Positions 18,188-27,892 of a stretch of DNA of 64,000 nt are shown here, one piece after another. Location of the stretch: assembly GCF_900112005.1 (NCBI RefSeq), contig NZ_FOKK01000014.1:56131-120130 (forward strand), in the 5' to 3' direction. Under the pieces are notes generated by a model. The model was not told where the DNA came from and did not search any database. It worked only from the letters and a program-made list of their open reading frames with translations. Position numbers and translations under genes: made by a program. The DNA comes from Algoriphagus aquimarinus. Its GTDB lineage: Bacteria; Bacteroidota; Bacteroidia; Cytophagales; Cyclobacteriaceae. Position 1 is the first letter of the stretch. The number at the start of each line of letters is the position of its first letter.

Positions 18188-18999
18188 TGGAGAAATACAG
18201 TTTAAGAACTGGACTCAGGGAACAGACGATTTTGAAGGAGGCTTTTTTTACTCCACCTTTTAAATTGGTAGAAGTTCGAGAAAACAAGAAGAATCCCTTG
18301 TTGGAAGTCATGGTCATGAGTTCATCCCCTGGGATGCTGAATAATGATACCTATGATATTTCCATTGAGGTGATCCCTAATTCCTACTTGAATCTTCAAA
18401 CTCAAGCATATCAGCGTATCTACGTTTCCGAGGGTGGTACTAATCAGGTGATGAATGTTAAGGTGGGGGAAAAAGCCTATTTCAGCCATGTACCCCATCC
18501 AGTAGTGCCTCATGCAGGAGCTAAGTATTATGCGGAAAACATCATTCACTTAACCAAAAGTAGCACCCTGCTTTGGGGAGAAATCTTGACCTGCGGAAGG
18601 AAATTCATGGAGGGAAATGAGGAATTCACCTTTAAGAAACATCATAGTTTGACAAAAGTCTATGTCGATAACGAACTGGTCTTTAAGGATAATCTATATG
18701 TGGAACCTCTGAAAATCAACATCAAGGATCTTGGTTTGTACGAATCCTACACGCATCAGGGAAGCTTGTTTTTTTTAGCTCCTGATACGGATATTTCTGA
18801 ACGAATTGAGCTGATTTATTCTTCGTTGGAAAATGTGGAAGGGATAGACTTTGGTATTTCTAAAATCAGAGACAATGCCTATTTGCTAAGAATTCTTGGA
18901 AATGGAGGAGAAAAGTTGTTTAAGATTTTCAGTAAAATCCGAAAAGAAGAAGATGGTTTAATTAACGCTAGAGAAACAGAATTATGCAAACAGAATTAA
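18187..18999 (+). CDS. ureD: Urease accessory protein UreD (UreH in some species)
   Basis: 270 residues. Recognised by VMVMSSSPGMLNNDTYDISIEV, the conserved LQTQAYQRIYVSEGG, YFSHVPHPVVPHAGAKYYAEN and LLWGEILTCGRKFMEGNEEF. UreD is the scaffold that binds urease first and carries a nickel path from UreG to the active site. Placing it after ureG is common in Bacteroidota. It overlaps the following permease gene by 16 bases. Confidence 0.93.
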   Translation: MEKYSLRTGLREQTILKEAFFTPPFKLVEVRENKKNPLLEVMVMSSSPGMLNNDTYDISIEVIPNSYLNLQTQAYQRIYVSEGGTNQVMNVKVGEKAYFSHVPHPVVPHAGAKYYAENIIHLTKSSTLLWGEILTCGRKFMEGNEEFTFKKHHSLTKVYVDNELVFKDNLYVEPLKINIKDLGLYESYTHQGSLFFLAPDTDISERIELIYSSLENVEGIDFGISKIRDNAYLLRILGNGGEKLFKIFSKIRKEEDGLINARETELCKQN

Positions 19000-19685
19000 G
19001 CATTCTTTTGGGGACTGCCATCTCGGTAAGTATCCTACACACTGTATCCGGACCAGATCATTACATTCCTTTTATTGCTATAGGAAAATCGAAAGGATGG
19101 AAGCTTCCGAGGATATTGTTTTGGACAATATTGTGTGGAGTGGCGCATGTGCTCACTTCCGTGCTAATAGCATTCGTCGGAGCGGGACTTGGCTTTTCAT
19201 TGACCAAAATTGATTTTCTTAATGAGTTGAGAGGTGGGGTAGCTAGTTGGATTTTGTTTGCTTTTGGTATCCTATATCTATTGTATGGACTTTACGGAGT
19301 GTATAGAAATAAAAAGCACAAGCACTTCGATGTCTATGATGATGGTTCGGTCTATGTTTTTGAGCATGACCATCAGCAAATGACTTATCCAGTCAATCGT
19401 AAGAAAGTAACGCCGTGGATTTTGTTTATCGTGTTTTTATTAGGCCCTTGTGAGTCGTTATTTCCACTGATGACCTATCCGGCAGTTCAGCAATCTTCTT
19501 TCAATATGATGGCTTTGATAGGAGTGTTTTTGATTTTCACACTTCTCACTATGGTGACCGTAGTGATCTTGATCTACTCTGGCTTTAAGTTCTTCAATAC
19601 TGAGTGGCTGGAAAAATATATGACTCCAATTTCAGGAGCATCAATAGCCATTTGCGGTATGGGGATGATATTTTTAAATTGGTAA
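18984..19685 (+). CDS. UreH-like nickel permease (NiCoT-related)
   Basis: 233 residues with about six membrane segments. The first segment carries SILHTVSGPDHYIPFIAIGK, matching the HX4-5DH nickel-binding signature of NiCoT and UreH-type permeases, and the second has CGVAHVLTSVL. A His-rich cytoplasmic stretch (NKKHKHFDVYDDG, then HDHQQ) lies in the central loop, and LGPCESLFPLMTYPA is in the second half. It very likely imports Ni(II) for urease. It starts 16 bases before the ureD stop and is followed by the urea transporter, so the operon supplies both metal and substrate. Confidence 0.85.
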   Translation: MQTELSILLGTAISVSILHTVSGPDHYIPFIAIGKSKGWKLPRILFWTILCGVAHVLTSVLIAFVGAGLGFSLTKIDFLNELRGGVASWILFAFGILYLLYGLYGVYRNKKHKHFDVYDDGSVYVFEHDHQQMTYPVNRKKVTPWILFIVFLLGPCESLFPLMTYPAVQQSSFNMMALIGVFLIFTLLTMVTVVILIYSGFKFFNTEWLEKYMTPISGASIAICGMGMIFLNW

Positions 19686-19696
19686 TTAAACTCGTT

Positions 19697-20680
19697 ATGG
19701 ATTCATTTGATTTTAAAACATTTGGGAAAGTATTCTTGAGAGGCGTAGCTCAGATTATGCTTCAAGAAAATGCCATTACAGGAGCGCTCTTTGTATTAGG
19801 GGTTTTTTATAGCTCTTGGCAAATGGGAATAGGTCTAACCATAGGTACTTTAGTGGGTACGATAGTAGGCTATACTTTCAAAGGATTTAGGAAAGAATGG
19901 GAAATGGGTCTATATGGCTTCAATGGTGCATTGGTAGGTACTGCGGTGGTTTTGGGATATGGATTTGGTTTTACAGCCTTACTGATTACCATTGCTGCAG
20001 CTGCTTTGTCCACGTATATCATGCACTATGCTATTAACAAGGGCTGGAAAGTGTTTACTTTTCCTTTTATTGTTGCCTCATGGTTATTTGTCACTGCAAT
20101 CGGAAGCTTTATCATTGAGCCAGCTGTCACCACACCTCCCGTAAAGCCTGCAAAAGAAATTAATCTTCTTTCAAAGTCTTCTGACTTGAAAGAAGATGAT
20201 GGGTACGATGAACAAGTAAACTATCTGGATGAGTGGGAAGATCGGTTGGATGATATAGAAGACCTTGGGGATGATGAGTTTCTAAATTCTCTCCATAGTT
20301 ATGGACAAATAATCTTTCAGGGTAGCTTAGTTACTGGATTACTATTTTTACTTGGTGTATATCTAAATGACCCCATCGCAGGTGTCTATGGCATAATAGG
20401 ATCCATTATTGCGATATTGGTAGCACATATTCTTAAACTCGATAATTATTCGATATTTCAAGGTCTCTTGGGTTTCAATGCTATCCTTTGTGCGATAGTG
20501 TTTTCTGGCTTAAGGCGGCGTAATGGATTGGCGGTAGCACTCAGTTGTTCTTTAAGTGTGTTTATCTACATTGTAATGAAAGACTTTGGAATTCCCCCTT
20601 ACACTTTCCCTTTTGTATTAGCCACTTGGATAGTTTTGGTACTGCAAAATATACCCATTTCAGTCAAGAGAAAATCTTAA
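19697..20680 (+). CDS. Urea transporter (UT family)
   Basis: 327 residues from ATG 19697, preferred because the upstream in-frame starts lie within the permease gene. Two homologous halves are visible: GALFVLGVFYSSWQMGIGL ... YGFNGALVG and GLLFLLGVYLNDPIAGVYG ... LLGFNAILCA, the paired repeat of bacterial and animal urea channels (each half has the L/GFN loop motif). Residues about 160-210 between the halves form an unusually long acidic linker (LKEDDGYDEQVNYLDEWEDR and onward). It moves urea down its gradient through the inner membrane to the cytoplasmic urease. Confidence 0.9.
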   Translation: MDSFDFKTFGKVFLRGVAQIMLQENAITGALFVLGVFYSSWQMGIGLTIGTLVGTIVGYTFKGFRKEWEMGLYGFNGALVGTAVVLGYGFGFTALLITIAAAALSTYIMHYAINKGWKVFTFPFIVASWLFVTAIGSFIIEPAVTTPPVKPAKEINLLSKSSDLKEDDGYDEQVNYLDEWEDRLDDIEDLGDDEFLNSLHSYGQIIFQGSLVTGLLFLLGVYLNDPIAGVYGIIGSIIAILVAHILKLDNYSIFQGLLGFNAILCAIVFSGLRRRNGLAVALSCSLSVFIYIVMKDFGIPPYTFPFVLATWIVLVLQNIPISVKRKS

Positions 20681-20954
20681 TCAGAATTTGCTTCCTAGCT
20701 AATCAAAAATTCTCTTAGAGATTTGATCGCTTTGAAACGGGGTCTTTCAGAGACTTATGAATACTTTGGGTTTTACAAAGGTCTCAATAATATTACTTTT
20801 AAGTTGTTTGAGGGTTATTTCTGTGTTTTGTTATTTTTTTTTGGAGTCAATTTAAGAGAGTTAACCTCTTTAAAATCTTTAAAAACCTATATGTGTAATA
20901 TAGATAGCTTTTAAACTTGAATTCTTCCAAAGTTAGTCCTTGGCTGCGATGCGT

Positions 20955-21016
20955 CCATGAGCTTCCGGCATAAAGCCATTCGCCTGCGGCTCATTATTTA
21001 TTCCTTTTCCTCATGG
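20955..21016 (+). promoter_or_regulatory. Structured leader, copy A (upstream of the JAB/RadC gene)
   Basis: CCATGAG (20955-20961) pairs with CTCATGG (21010-21016); ATGAGC can instead pair with GCTCAT at 20989-20994. The loop holds CGGCATAAAGCC (20966-20977), a small GGC/GCC hairpin, and TTTATTCC-N-TTTCCTC (20997-21012). The same blocks with the same spacing stand at 30198-30261 before the ArdC gene. Both copies end 64 bases before the start codon, and the helix differs by compensated changes. The remaining 20681-20954 shows no gene. Confidence 0.7.
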
Positions 21017-21080
21017 CCTTATCTCCCCCAAGACCTGTGAAGCTGTCCTAATTCATTGTTCATCAAAACGAAAAGAAATT

Positions 21081-21551
21081 ATGGATACGCTCGAAAGAAA
21101 AAATGATTTGTTTGAAGTAGCTGAAATCAAGCTAAGCTACAGTGCTAACGTAAAGATTTCACTTCAGCCAAAAGTGGAAAGTTCAAGACAGGTATATGAA
21201 GTATTTGCCCAGGCCTGGGATAATGACCGAATTGAGTTTGTAGAGGATTTCAAAGTGATGCTGCTATCTAGAGCCAATAGAGTTCTTGGAATTGTAACTA
21301 TCAGTTCTGGAGGGACAGCAGGAACAATAGTGGATGTGAAGCTGGTGTATGCTGCTGCAATCAAATCAAATTCTAGTTCTGTCATCCTGGCACATAATCA
21401 TCCCAGCGGAAATCTAATACCTTCAGAACAGGATAAAAGACTAACTCAGAGGATCAAACAAGCTGGCCTCATTCTGGATATCCCGGTCCTGGATCATGTG
21501 ATCATGACTGCTGAAGGATACTATTCCTTTGCAGATGAAGGGGAGCTTTAG
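21081..21551 (+). CDS. RadC-family JAB domain protein
   Basis: 156 residues: only the JAB/MPN+ metalloprotease-like domain, without the helix-hairpin-helix part of full RadC. The motif is complete: Glu55 in EFVEDFKVM, then VILAHNHPSGNLIPSEQD with His105, His107 and Asp118, and the end LDIPVLDHVIMTAEGYYSFADEG. Short RadC-like proteins of this type are frequent on integrative and conjugative elements beside antirestriction genes; their activity is not settled. It stands alone, preceded by the structured leader shared with the ArdC gene. Confidence 0.9.
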   Translation: MDTLERKNDLFEVAEIKLSYSANVKISLQPKVESSRQVYEVFAQAWDNDRIEFVEDFKVMLLSRANRVLGIVTISSGGTAGTIVDVKLVYAAAIKSNSSSVILAHNHPSGNLIPSEQDKRLTQRIKQAGLILDIPVLDHVIMTAEGYYSFADEGEL

Positions 21552-21736
21552 GGCTCTTACTTATGGCTGTCAAATTACCTTTTGTGTTCAAGCATGTTAT
21601 GGTGCCATTTAAATACATATAATAGGTAAGGATATATCGAAGAGACTTAGTTAATTCTTTTAAATGGGACTCTGTTAGTCGAAGAATGTGCAAATGCAAT
21701 AGCCTTGCACTAGTTTATTTTATAGCTTTGCAGTAT

Positions 21737-22129
21737 ATGAAACTGCTTGGAAATAGATCGTTTATTGCGCTAATCCTTTTGGGGATGTTGTCGATGAATT
21801 TTGATTTATGCTGTCAGATTCAAAAAATTCCTTTTTTGCTTTCACATTTTGGAGAGCATAAAGTGTTGCACGGAGATTCGGTATTAGATTTCGTAGTTGA
21901 AGATTATATAGATCATGGAACTGATACTACTAGCCATGATGAAGAAAGCCATGAAAATTTACCTTTTCATGGAAATCATACTTGTTCGCACGCTCCGATC
22001 TATTTCTCTTCCATTGCTGAATTTTTGGTAGCTCAGTCTTTTACTGAGAATATACAAGCAGAGAGTTATTATAATTTCCTTTTTACCTCACCAGCTTTAG
22101 GTGAACTTTTTCAGCCTCCTCAGGGCTAA
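21737..22129 (+). CDS. Small exported His/Cys-containing protein ahead of the metal pump
   Basis: 130 residues from ATG 21737, chosen because MKLLGNRSFIALILLGMLSMNF makes a signal or anchor segment; an ATG 51 bases upstream is in frame. After it the chain has a cluster of possible metal ligands (DHGTDTTSHDEESHENLPFH, then GNHTCSHAP) and ends in GELFQPPQG. Small proteins ending in a FQPP-like motif are found before CusA/CzcA genes in Bacteroidota. It lies 130 bases before the pump gene in the same direction, so a periplasmic metal-binding helper is a fair inference. No enzyme signature was seen. Confidence 0.65.
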   Translation: MKLLGNRSFIALILLGMLSMNFDLCCQIQKIPFLLSHFGEHKVLHGDSVLDFVVEDYIDHGTDTTSHDEESHENLPFHGNHTCSHAPIYFSSIAEFLVAQSFTENIQAESYYNFLFTSPALGELFQPPQG

Positions 22130-22259
22130 TTCTCCCCAATCATTTCATAGTATTTTACTTTGACTAGCATGTTTTGTGTCTGTTCAGATCTTCTATGTGT
22201 GGTTTTTTCTTTGGGCATACCTGCCTAATTCTATTTTAATTCCTAAAAATTAATTTCTT

Positions 22260-25200
22260 ATGCTGGATAATATAATCCGGTTTTCAGTTAAAAATAAACT
22301 GATTATCGGGCTTCTGACCATGGGATTAGTCATTGTTGGCGGGTATTCACTTACCCAACTCCCAATAGATGCCGTTCCCGATATTACCAATAATCAAGTT
22401 CAAGTAATCACTACTTCTCCATCGCTAGCAGCGGAGGAGGTTGAGCGTCTAATTACATTTCCCATAGAAATCACTATGGCTACTATTCCTGATATCGAAG
22501 AGATCAGGAGTTTTTCCCGATTTGGATTATCAGTAGTCACAATCGTTTTTAAGGAAGGAGTAGATGTTTATTGGGCCAGGCAGCAAGTCAATGAACGCAT
22601 GGCCGATGTCAAAGAACAAATTCCTCCCGGAATAGGCTCGCCTGGAATGGCTCCGATTACTACTGGTTTGGGCGAAATTTATCAATATGTAGTCGGTGTA
22701 GCCCCTGGCTATGAGGATAAATATGACGCGAGAGAACTGAGAACTATTCAGGATTGGATTGTGAAAAGACAACTTCTTGGCACGCCGGGAGTTGCTGATG
22801 TCAGTAGTTTTGGGGGATTTGTTAAGCAATATGAGATAGCAATAGAGCCTGATAGACTGAAATCACTGAACGTATCCATATCAGATATTTTTCAAGCATT
22901 AGCAGATAATAATGAGAATACAGGAGGTGCCTACATTGAAAAGGACCTTACAGCACTTTTTATCCGAAGTGAAGGATTGGTCGGATCGCTGGATGATATC
23001 AGGAACATTCCAGTAAGGGTGAATTCGAATGGAATTCCAGTTTTGATCAAAGATGTAGCTAAAGTCCAGTTTGGAAATGCTGTCCGCTATGGGGCTACTA
23101 CCAGAAATGGAGAGGGAGAAGTGGTCAGCGCCATCGTAATGATGCTGAAAGGTGAAAATTCGGCTGAAGTGATTGATAATGTCAAAGCCAAAATTGAAGA
23201 AATCAAAAAAACACTACCTGAAGGAGTGACCTTAGAACCCTTTTTAGACCGGTCCAAATTGGTGGACAAGGCTATTGGGACAGTAAGCAAGAATTTAATT
23301 GAGGGGGCCTTGATTGTGATTTTTGTGCTCTTGCTTTTACTGGGGAATATGCGAGCAGGCCTAATTGTGGCATCTGTGATTCCATTGGCACTCTTATTTG
23401 CTTTTTCTCTTATGAATTTGTTTGGAGTATCCGGTAACCTAATGAGTCTGGGAGCAATTGATTTTGGATTGATCGTGGATGGAGCAGTAATTATAGTGGA
23501 AGCAACTTTACATCACTTGGGTTTGATAAAAATAGGAAGGAAGCTAACTCAAGATGAGATGGATGAGGAAGTTTTTCTATCTGCCAGTAAAATCCGAAAC
23601 TCAGCTGCATTTGGTGAGATCATAATTCTTATCGTATACCTCCCGATTTTGGCATTAGTAGGTACAGAAGGTAAAATGTTTAGGCCTATGGCTCAGACAG
23701 TAGCCTTTGCTATTCTGGGTGCTTTTATACTCTCACTTACCTATGTACCAATGATCTCGGCTCTTTTTCTTAGTAAAAAGATCAGTGATAAACCGAATAT
23801 TTCTGACAAGATCATGAATTTTTTCCATGGGTTTTATGATCCTGCAATCCGATGGGCCATGCATCATAGAGCAATAATTTTAATTATTGCATTGGTTTTA
23901 TTATTGGTTTCAGGTTGGGTTTTCTCCAGAATGGGTGGCGAATTTATTCCAACGCTTGAAGAAGGAGATTTTGCTGTGGAAACCCGGGTGATGACCGGCT
24001 CTTCCCTTCAAAATACAATAAAAGCAACTACACAGGCCGAAAAGATCTTATTGGATCAATTTCCCGAAGTAGAAGAAGTAGTATCAAAGATCGGAGCAGG
24101 TGAAATACCAACAGACCCCATGCCTGTGGAAGCAGCTGATTTGATGATTGTATTAAAGGATAAAAGTGAATGGACGACAGCATCGAATAGGGAAGACTTG
24201 GCGAATAAAATGGCCGAAGCTTTATCCGTTTTACCAGGAGTGAATTTTGGATTTCAGCAGCCCATTCAAATGCGATTTAATGAATTGATGTCCGGAGTTC
24301 GTCAAGATGTGGCAATTAAGATTTATGGAGAAGATTTGGATGAGCTATCTGGATACGCTAATCAAATAGGGCAGATTGCTAGAGGAGTGGAAGGCGCTGA
24401 GGATATCTATATTGAAGAGGTTACCGGAATTCCCCAAATCGTCATTGATTATAAGCGAGCCCAGTTGGCTAAATATGGATTGAGTATCAAAGAAGTAAAC
24501 CGTTCCATTCAGGCCGCATTTGCCGGTGCTTCGGCAGGACAAGTTTATGAAGGGGAAAAGCGATTTGATTTGGTAATCCGACTGGATCAAACGAAAAGGA
24601 ACGAGCTGGAAGATGTTCAAAACTTATTTATTGCACGGGCAAATGGCGATCAAATTCCTCTTTACCAAGTCGCAGATGTGTCTGTAAAAGAAGGCCCTTA
24701 TCAAATTCAGCGTGATGACACCCAGCGTAGAATAGTGGTAGCGTTCAATGTGAGAAATCGGGATGTGGAAAGTATTGTCAACGAGATGGAAGGTAAAATT
24801 GAAAATACGGTGACCTTCGGGCCTGGCTATTTTGTGACATTCGGAGGACAATTTGAGAATTTAATTGAAGCCAAAGCACGACTCGGAATTGCTGTACCGA
24901 TGGCCCTGTTACTCATTTTTGTTTTGCTGTTTTTCACATTTGGGTCGATCAAGCAAAGCATTCTAATATTTACCGCGATCCCACTTTCTGCCATTGGAGG
25001 AATTTTCGCTTTGACATTGCGTGGAATGCCTTTTAGTATTTCTGCTGGGATAGGCTTTATCGCTCTTTTCGGTGTAGCAGTGCTTAATGGGATTGTGTTA
25101 ATTGCTGAATTTAACCATCTCAAAAAGGAAGGAATAGCTGATGTATTTGCGCGAATTTATTTAGGAACACGAACCAGGTTGAGACCTGTAATTATGACTG

Positions 25201-26630
25201 CTTCAGTAGCGTCTCTGGGTTTTTTACCAATGGCTCTTTCTTCATCCAGTGGGGCTGAAGTTCAAAAACCATTGGCAACAGTGGTGATCGGAGGGCTTAT
25301 TACGGCTACGATGTTGACTTTGGTGGTTCTGCCTGTCTTGTATTACTATTTTGAAAAGGGATTTAAGAAAACAAAAGGATCTGTTGGCTTGATTCTATTG
25401 GGGCTATTGGCATTGGTAAATGCAGAAGCTTTTGGGCAAACAACTTCTAAAGTCACTTCTTTGGATCAGGCGATTCAAGTTGCATTGGAAAACAATCCGA
25501 ATGTGAAAGTAGAAGCACTAAGGCTAGAACAACAGCGAGCTTTAAAAGGAGCCAGTTGGAACGTGGGGAAAACTGCTGTGGACATGGAATATGGTCAGAC
25601 CAATAGCTCTTATACAAATGACTCACGCTTTTCCGTTTCGCAAAGTTTTGAGTTTCCCACTACTTATAGCAGAAGAAATGGACTGGCACAGGCAAAGGTG
25701 GAATCCGGCGAGATTGCTTTAGAAATGAGCAAAAATGAAATGATCAGAGAAGTCAAATCTACCTGGTATTCCCTAAGGAAATCAATCGAAAAAGCCCGAT
25801 TACTGTCAACACAAGACAGTATATATACCCGGTTTGCAAAAGCTGCTTCTTTAAGATTTGAAACAGGTGAAACAAATTTACTTGAAAAGGCTACTGCAGA
25901 GGCTCAGGTAGCTGAAATTCAGGCAATGGTGGTTCAAAATGAGGCAGATGTAAAGATCAACTACAACAAATTGAAAATGCTTTTGAACACTGAATCAGAA
26001 ATAGAAGCAGATATGGGAGAGCTTGTGCAAAAAGAATCCCTGATAACCAAAGACTCTACAAGTCTTTCAGCAAATCCAACTCTGGTCTGGGTTCAACAGC
26101 AAATAGCCATAGCAGAGAAGGAAAAGGCTGTTGAAAAATCCCGATTGATGCCCGATATCAAACTGGGATATTTTAATCAATCCCTTAATGGGCCAGGAGA
26201 AACTGTAGCAGGTGATCCAAAATTCTTCACCTCCAAAGACCGATTTGATGGGTTTCAAATAGGTTTGGCAATTCCGATTTTCAGTTTGAAATCGCAGTCA
26301 GCTACCATAAAATCCAAAACCATAAGGATAGCTGAAGCGGAACATCAAGAAGTGGCTTTTTCCAATGAGCTCGAAAACCGATTTACTGCTTTACTTCTAG
26401 AATATGAAAAATACCAAGCCAGTTTGGCTTTTTATGAAACCAGTGCTTTGCCTCAGGCAGAGCTCATATTGAAACAATCACAGCGGGGATTTCAAAGTGG
26501 GGAAATTGGCTATGTTGAATTTACTCAGGGTCTCAACAGAAGTTTATCGGTGTCTTTTAATTACTTGGAATTACTGGACAAGTCAAACCAAACCCTTATT
26601 CAGATCGAATTCTTATCAGGTAATAATTAA
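22260..26630 (+). CDS. CusA/CzcA-type metal efflux pump fused to a TolC-like channel
   Basis: 1456 residues. Residues 1 to about 1035 are a heavy-metal RND permease: first helix at 12-30, large periplasmic loops, and the HME signature GAIDFGLIVDGAVIIVE in the fourth helix region carrying the proton-relay Asp and Glu. After the last RND helix the chain continues with GSVGLILLGLLALVNAEAFGQ (about 1040-1060), which looks like a retained signal peptide, and then about 395 residues of an outer-membrane efflux protein (two TolC repeats, helical, ending in SGNN). One polypeptide thus supplies both the pump and the channel, with the relic signal acting as an extra membrane pass. The divalent-metal (Zn/Co/Cd-type) signature is more likely than Cu/Ag. 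Operon with the adaptor 22 bases downstream. Confidence 0.93.
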   Translation: MLDNIIRFSVKNKLIIGLLTMGLVIVGGYSLTQLPIDAVPDITNNQVQVITTSPSLAAEEVERLITFPIEITMATIPDIEEIRSFSRFGLSVVTIVFKEGVDVYWARQQVNERMADVKEQIPPGIGSPGMAPITTGLGEIYQYVVGVAPGYEDKYDARELRTIQDWIVKRQLLGTPGVADVSSFGGFVKQYEIAIEPDRLKSLNVSISDIFQALADNNENTGGAYIEKDLTALFIRSEGLVGSLDDIRNIPVRVNSNGIPVLIKDVAKVQFGNAVRYGATTRNGEGEVVSAIVMMLKGENSAEVIDNVKAKIEEIKKTLPEGVTLEPFLDRSKLVDKAIGTVSKNLIEGALIVIFVLLLLLGNMRAGLIVASVIPLALLFAFSLMNLFGVSGNLMSLGAIDFGLIVDGAVIIVEATLHHLGLIKIGRKLTQDEMDEEVFLSASKIRNSAAFGEIIILIVYLPILALVGTEGKMFRPMAQTVAFAILGAFILSLTYVPMISALFLSKKISDKPNISDKIMNFFHGFYDPAIRWAMHHRAIILIIALVLLLVSGWVFSRMGGEFIPTLEEGDFAVETRVMTGSSLQNTIKATTQAEKILLDQFPEVEEVVSKIGAGEIPTDPMPVEAADLMIVLKDKSEWTTASNREDLANKMAEALSVLPGVNFGFQQPIQMRFNELMSGVRQDVAIKIYGEDLDELSGYANQIGQIARGVEGAEDIYIEEVTGIPQIVIDYKRAQLAKYGLSIKEVNRSIQAAFAGASAGQVYEGEKRFDLVIRLDQTKRNELEDVQNLFIARANGDQIPLYQVADVSVKEGPYQIQRDDTQRRIVVAFNVRNRDVESIVNEMEGKIENTVTFGPGYFVTFGGQFENLIEAKARLGIAVPMALLLIFVLLFFTFGSIKQSILIFTAIPLSAIGGIFALTLRGMPFSISAGIGFIALFGVAVLNGIVLIAEFNHLKKEGIADVFARIYLGTRTRLRPVIMTASVASLGFLPMALSSSSGAEVQKPLATVVIGGLITATMLTLVVLPVLYYYFEKGFKKTKGSVGLILLGLLALVNAEAFGQTTSKVTSLDQAIQVALENNPNVKVEALRLEQQRALKGASWNVGKTAVDMEYGQTNSSYTNDSRFSVSQSFEFPTTYSRRNGLAQAKVESGEIALEMSKNEMIREVKSTWYSLRKSIEKARLLSTQDSIYTRFAKAASLRFETGETNLLEKATAEAQVAEIQAMVVQNEADVKINYNKLKMLLNTESEIEADMGELVQKESLITKDSTSLSANPTLVWVQQQIAIAEKEKAVEKSRLMPDIKLGYFNQSLNGPGETVAGDPKFFTSKDRFDGFQIGLAIPIFSLKSQSATIKSKTIRIAEAEHQEVAFSNELENRFTALLLEYEKYQASLAFYETSALPQAELILKQSQRGFQSGEIGYVEFTQGLNRSLSVSFNYLELLDKSNQTLIQIEFLSGNN

Positions 26631-26652
26631 TTACCATTAACAGGAAAATACT

Positions 26653-27843
26653 ATGAAAAAATATATCATAAAAAGTCTATATACACTGGCGGCCATCATC
26701 TTAATAACCTCATGTAATTCTAAAGTCGACAGCATTGAGATCCAAGGCGACCATAAGGAGGATGAATCCAGAGTTGAGCTTTCCCAAGCACAATTTGAAG
26801 TGACTGGTATCGAGCTGGGAAAGTTAGAATATAGGACAATAGGCAGTGAATTGATGGTGAATGGGATGATTGATGTTCCCCCACAAAATAATATCTCCAT
26901 AACCATGCCTTATGGAGGCTTTGTAAAAAACACTACACTACTTCCAGGGGATGCCGTCAAAAAAGGCCAGTTGCTCGTGACTATTGAAAATCCGGACTTC
27001 ATACAATTTCAACAGGATTATTTAGAAAGCTTAGCTAACAGCTCCTTTTTGAAAGCAGAATATGAACGTCAGGAAAAATTGTATGGCGAGCAAGTAGCTT
27101 CTGGAAAGAGCTTTGAACAGTCAAAAAGCAATTACTTGGTAAATGAAGCTAGGATTAATACATCTAAAGCAAAATTGACGATGATCGGTTTTGATCCAAA
27201 GCAAGTGGAGACCGGGGAAATAATGTCAGTTGTGAATATCTATTCACCGGTATCAGGCGCAGTGCTGGATGTATATACCAACATTGGTAAATATGTCAGC
27301 CCCCAAGATGTAATCATGGATTTAACAAATTCTGATGATTTGCATGTAGAGCTTTCTGTGTATGAAAATGACATTCCAAAGATCAAGAAAGGTCAACGCA
27401 TCAAATTCAATATTGCCAATACCAATGAGGAATGGCGTGAGGCACATGTGTTCTTGGTAGGTAAAGGTGTTAGGGAGGATAGATCAGTCACAGTTCATGG
27501 GCATTTGGACAGCAAAAATACTGATTTGCTTCCTGGTATGTATGTGACAGCTAAGATAGAAACAGCCAGTGAAGAGGTTTTGGTAGCACCGGATGATGCA
27601 GTGGTTCGGTTTGGCGAGAAGCATTTTATATTTTCATACTTGGGACAGCGGGATGACGATGGTGAGCCTGCCTATGACTATGAAATGATAGAGGTGGAGA
27701 TGGGAAATAAGGAAGATGGTTACACTCAGGTGACACTGTTGGATTCCGGACTTTCCTATCAGGATATAAAGCTTGTTACTAAAGGAGCTTTCACATTACT
27801 CTCGAAAGCTAAAAACAGCGAAGAAGAGGGCGGACACCATTAA
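26653..27843 (+). CDS. Periplasmic adaptor of the metal efflux pump (lipoprotein)
   Basis: 396 residues with a lipobox (LITSC, Cys21). Membrane-fusion-protein architecture: lipoyl half-motif GDAVKKGQLLVTIENPDF near residues 100-117, a helical hairpin at about 120-175, the second lipoyl half with YSPVSGAVLDVYTNIGKYVS, a barrel domain and a C-terminal tail ending EEEGGHH, a His pair that may touch metal. It bridges the pump and channel parts of the fusion encoded just upstream. It is the second of two such adaptors in this window (the other is at 145-1335). Confidence 0.92.
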   Translation: MKKYIIKSLYTLAAIILITSCNSKVDSIEIQGDHKEDESRVELSQAQFEVTGIELGKLEYRTIGSELMVNGMIDVPPQNNISITMPYGGFVKNTTLLPGDAVKKGQLLVTIENPDFIQFQQDYLESLANSSFLKAEYERQEKLYGEQVASGKSFEQSKSNYLVNEARINTSKAKLTMIGFDPKQVETGEIMSVVNIYSPVSGAVLDVYTNIGKYVSPQDVIMDLTNSDDLHVELSVYENDIPKIKKGQRIKFNIANTNEEWREAHVFLVGKGVREDRSVTVHGHLDSKNTDLLPGMYVTAKIETASEEVLVAPDDAVVRFGEKHFIFSYLGQRDDDGEPAYDYEMIEVEMGNKEDGYTQVTLLDSGLSYQDIKLVTKGAFTLLSKAKNSEEEGGHH

Positions 27844-27892
27844 AGAATCATGAAAATAGTATTGTAATAAACGGCAATTTAATAGCATACTT

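Noticed and set aside
20723..20914. 63-codon frame after the urea transporter
   Set aside because: It starts at a TTG, has no ribosome site or recognisable domain and is AT-rich; more likely chance.
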